A program made the translations under genes and the position numbers. Below, piece after piece: positions 61,752-64,000 of a DNA stretch of 64,000 bases. Location: assembly GCF_900109555.1 (NCBI RefSeq), contig NZ_FNZV01000004.1:124001-188000 (forward strand), written 5' to 3'. The stretch is from Pacificibacter marinus. GTDB taxonomy: Bacteria; Pseudomonadota; Alphaproteobacteria; Rhodobacterales; Rhodobacteraceae. The first letter of the stretch is position 1. Each line of letters opens with the position of its first letter. Under the pieces are notes generated by a model. The model did not search any database and was not told where the DNA came from. It saw only the letters and a list, made by a program, of their open reading frames with translations.

Positions 61752-62834
61752 ATGTTATATTGGTTGGCCGAACTGTCAGACGGCGGTGATTTTTTCAACT
61801 TGTTTCGCTACATCACAATGCGAGCAGGCGGGGCGTTTTTCACCGCTTTGATTTTTGGCTTTATCTTTGGCCGTCCCTTGATCGACATGCTGCGTCGTCG
61901 CCAAGGCAAAGGCCAACCTATTCGCGAGGATGGCCCTGAAAGCCATTTCGCAAAAGCGGGCACGCCGACCATGGGCGGGCTTTTGATCCTCACCGCGCTT
62001 TTGACCTCTACGCTTTTGTGGGCGCGATTGGACAATGGTTATGTCTGGTTGGTGCTTTTCGTGACCTTCGCTTACGGTGCCATCGGATTTGCTGATGATT
62101 TTGCCAAAGTGTCCAAGGCCAATACCAAAGGCGTGTCGTCTAAAATCCGTCTGCTTCTCGGTCTTGTGATCGCCATTATAGCTGGCATTTGGGCGTCTAT
62201 CTTGCACCCCGATGCTTTGACCAATCAACTCGCTTTGCCTGTCTTCAAGGACGTTCTGGTCAATCTTTCGTTCGCTTTCGTGCCTTTCGCTGTGATCGTC
62301 ATCGTGGGCTCTGCCAATGCTGTGAACCTCACCGATGGGCTTGATGGGCTGGCCATTATGCCCGTGATGATCGCTGCTGGCACCTTGGGCGTGATTGCCT
62401 ATGTGGTGGGGCGTGTGGATTACACTGAATACCTTGGCCTGCATTATGTTCCGGGCACGGGCGAGATTTTGATCTTTACCGCTGCCTTAATCGGTGGAGG
62501 GCTTGGCTTTCTTTGGTACAACGCCCCGCCCGCGGCTGTTTTCATGGGCGACACTGGGTCGCTTGCACTTGGGGGCGCTCTGGGTGCCATCGCTGTGGCC
62601 ACCAAACACGAGATCGTTTTGGCCATCGTTGGCGGTTTGTTCGTGGTCGAAGCTCTATCCGTGATCATCCAAGTCCTCTACTTTAAACGCACCGGAAAAC
62701 GCGTGTTCCTGATGGCGCCGATACATCACCATTACGAGAAAAAAGGCTGGGCAGAATCCACCATCGTGATCCGCTTTTGGATCATCTCTTTGGTGTTGGC
62801 TTTGATTGGTCTGGCGACCTTGAAGCTGCGCTAA
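61752..62834 (+). CDS. mraY: Phospho-MurNAc-pentapeptide translocase MraY
   Basis: A 360-residue inner membrane enzyme with about ten spans that transfers phospho-MurNAc-pentapeptide to undecaprenyl phosphate, giving lipid I. Motifs: [17 protein letters not shown] near the first loop, [19 protein letters not shown], the catalytic [23 protein letters not shown], and [15 protein letters not shown] with the HHH cluster. A terminator follows, which is unusual inside a dcw cluster, where murD would normally come next. Confidence 0.96.
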   Translation: MLYWLAELSDGGDFFNLFRYITMRAGGAFFTALIFGFIFGRPLIDMLRRRQGKGQPIREDGPESHFAKAGTPTMGGLLILTALLTSTLLWARLDNGYVWLVLFVTFAYGAIGFADDFAKVSKANTKGVSSKIRLLLGLVIAIIAGIWASILHPDALTNQLALPVFKDVLVNLSFAFVPFAVIVIVGSANAVNLTDGLDGLAIMPVMIAAGTLGVIAYVVGRVDYTEYLGLHYVPGTGEILIFTAALIGGGLGFLWYNAPPAAVFMGDTGSLALGGALGAIAVATKHEIVLAIVGGLFVVEALSVIIQVLYFKRTGKRVFLMAPIHHHYEKKGWAESTIVIRFWIISLVLALIGLATLKLR

Positions 62835-62887
62835 GCCGCAGGGCGGCAGCTACGATTTTGCACGACCTAAATAAAGTTGTTAATTCT

Positions 62888-62918
62888 ACGCCCCGCTCCT
62901 AGAGTTGGGGCGTATTTT
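62888..62918 (+). terminator. Terminator behind mraY
   Basis: ACGCCCC (62888-62894) and GGGGCGT (62907-62913) form a perfect 7-bp stem with a 12-base loop; ATTTTGTTT follows. It lies 54 bases behind mraY and separates the dcw genes from the accessory cassette. Confidence 0.65.
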
Positions 62919-62935
62919 GTTTGAGGATTTAAAAC

Positions 62936-63133
62936 ATGCCGGTTGATTTCATGGATTGGGTTGTTGTGATTTCTGCAATATTCGCTGGGCTTGCCGTTTT
63001 GGTTGCCTTTATGCGTCGCCCCAAGAAAACCACGAATGTGGTTAAACGCGGTGATGGCAATTCGCTGACAGGCGGCGATGGCACGACATCCAATACCGTT
63101 GAAGATGGCAATAACAATACACTGGGCGGATAA
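62936..63133 (+). CDS. Small membrane-anchored hypothetical protein
   Basis: A 65-residue protein. One N-terminal span (MDWVVVISAIFAGLAVLVAF) is followed by basic RRPKK and then a Gly/Asn/Thr-rich tail with three related steps: RGDGNSLTGG, DGTTSNTVED and GNNNTLGG. ATG 62936 follows a TGAGGA site. I do not know the family. The TAA at 63131-63133 directly touches the ATG of the next gene, whose N-terminus has a similar EGGDGNAQVGHNSGTITIG segment, so the two look like a coupled pair. Confidence 0.65.
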   Translation: MPVDFMDWVVVISAIFAGLAVLVAFMRRPKKTTNVVKRGDGNSLTGGDGTTSNTVEDGNNNTLGG

Positions 63134-64000
63134 ATGGCTCTTGGTCCTAAAACCGATAACTTGATTGAGGGTGGCGATGGCAACGCGCAAGTGGGGCATA
63201 ACTCTGGTACGATCACTATTGGTTACACGATTGAACAACACGAAGCCGCTTTAGAACGAACACTTGAACGGGAGCGCGGCCACCTTAAGCTAGCTCACGG
63301 TGCCGAGTTGGAACGTATTCAGCGGGACATGGCTGAGCTTCAATCAAGGCTAGACAACAAAGAAAAAGATTATTCAGAACGCGTTGAGGAATTGTTTGAG
63401 TACAAGCAAAAACTTGAGCGTTTTTCCAATCAAATTGAAAAAGACAAATTGGACGCAGCGCAAAAGGCCTTGGATCGTGGCGACGACACGCTTGCGGAGG
63501 CATTGTTTAAGGAAGTTTTGGAAACGGTTCGCAATCGCCGCGAAGATGCTGAACAAGAAGAGGCAGAGCTTGAATTTGAGCTTGGAAAAATCGCAGAACG
63601 AAAAATTCTCTGGCACGATGCCTGCGCCCATTACAAACGTGCTGTCGGATTGCATGAAACCCTAGGCAACCTAAATGCCTATGCGCGAATGACGTGGCGC
63701 TTGGCCAAAGGGCAGGAAGCTGTGGATGCTCATGTTAAGATTCGTGATCTCACCGCAAAAGAATTTGGCGAAAATAGTAATGAATACGCGACACAACTCA
63801 ATAACCTCGCGATCGTTCTCAAAGCGCAGGGGCAATTAGGCGAGGCTGAGACGCTGTTCCGAGAGGCGATTGCGATTGCTGAAAAGACGTTAGGTGTGGA
63901 ACATCCTGCTTATGCCGCACGCCTGAATAACCTCGCGGGCGTTCTCAAAGAGCAGAGGCAATTTGGCGAAGCAGAGACGCTGTACCGCAAGGCGCTTGCG
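63134..64000 (+). CDS. Coiled-coil and kinesin-light-chain-type TPR protein, 3' end missing
   Basis: The frame from ATG 63134 is open to the window end (289 residues seen). Residues 1-30 are Gly/Asn-rich (NLIEGGDGNAQVGHNSGTIT). Residues about 35-115 form a charged coiled coil (ERIQRDMAELQSRLDNKEKD). TPR units follow from about 120, and from about residue 205 they are of the 42-residue kinesin light chain type (YATQLNNLAIVLKAQGQLGE, then AEKTLGVEHPAYAARLNNLA). Such Gly/Asn stretches before TPR arrays occur in many signalling and defence-like bacterial proteins, but no effector domain is visible. The rest lies outside the window. Confidence 0.8.
   Translation, partial: MALGPKTDNLIEGGDGNAQVGHNSGTITIGYTIEQHEAALERTLERERGHLKLAHGAELERIQRDMAELQSRLDNKEKDYSERVEELFEYKQKLERFSNQIEKDKLDAAQKALDRGDDTLAEALFKEVLETVRNRREDAEQEEAELEFELGKIAERKILWHDACAHYKRAVGLHETLGNLNAYARMTWRLAKGQEAVDAHVKIRDLTAKEFGENSNEYATQLNNLAIVLKAQGQLGEAETLFREAIAIAEKTLGVEHPAYAARLNNLAGVLKEQRQFGEAETLYRKALA

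Overview
The window is chromosomal DNA of an alphaproteobacterium of the order Rhodobacterales (Roseobacter/Rhodobacter relatives). The evidence is the set of family matches and gene neighbourhoods: tRNA-Tyr beside rlmB, a CarD regulator behind a seven-iron ferredoxin, a split his cluster (hisB-hisH-hisA-hisF-hisE), a single-chain pyruvate carboxylase, a mraZ-rsmH-ftsL-ftsI-murE-murF-mraY cell wall cluster, and a DUF1127 gene followed by CCUCCUCCC-loop small RNAs, a locus known from Rhodobacter sphaeroides. No database was searched; all names rest on reading the sequence and on recalled family features.

Left arm (1-13912): a TPR protein cut by the window edge, a Suv3-like RNA helicase, an S4 RNA-binding protein, FdxA, CarD, the divergent cobalamin genes cobS/cobT, a Kef-type antiporter, a 1,094-residue protein that seems to join a GspL/PilM-like and a GspC/PilP-like domain, and a DTD-motif glycosyltransferase-like protein.

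Genomic island (13913-33635): an 18-bp direct repeat, whose right copy is the 3' end of an intact tRNA-Tyr gene, brackets about 19.7 kb. A frameshifted tyrosine recombinase lies just inside the left repeat, and four copies of TGCGGGACA sit close inside both ends. The cargo is mainly an oligogalacturonide (pectin fragment) module: AraC regulator, GH4 enzyme, complete sugar ABC transporter, GH28 and GH105, with an altronate dehydratase remnant beside it. Further cargo is rpsU, a second AraC gene with a DUF4345 gene, a KduD-like dehydrogenase, and a zinc module (Zur-box-like site, zinT, CobW-type GTPase). Fragments of an IS110 transposase and a CBS protein show decay.

Right arm (33636-64000): tRNA-Tyr, rlmB, a YHS protein, a CoA-binding protein, the his genes with a glutaminase gene among them, a lone receiver domain, two tandem tRNA-Gly genes, MAPEG and VOC proteins, pyc, a divergent MFS pump/MarR pair with a strong palindrome, and a uvrD with an unusual insertion. 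Then comes a minus-strand DUF1127 gene followed by six two-hairpin units (twelve loops reading UCCUCCUCCCU or close to it), probably an enlarged CcsR ('cuckoo') small RNA array. After mrp, a hairpin-rich leader precedes the dcw genes. Behind the mraY terminator sits a two-gene accessory cassette, a small membrane protein and a coiled-coil/TPR protein, which the window edge cuts.
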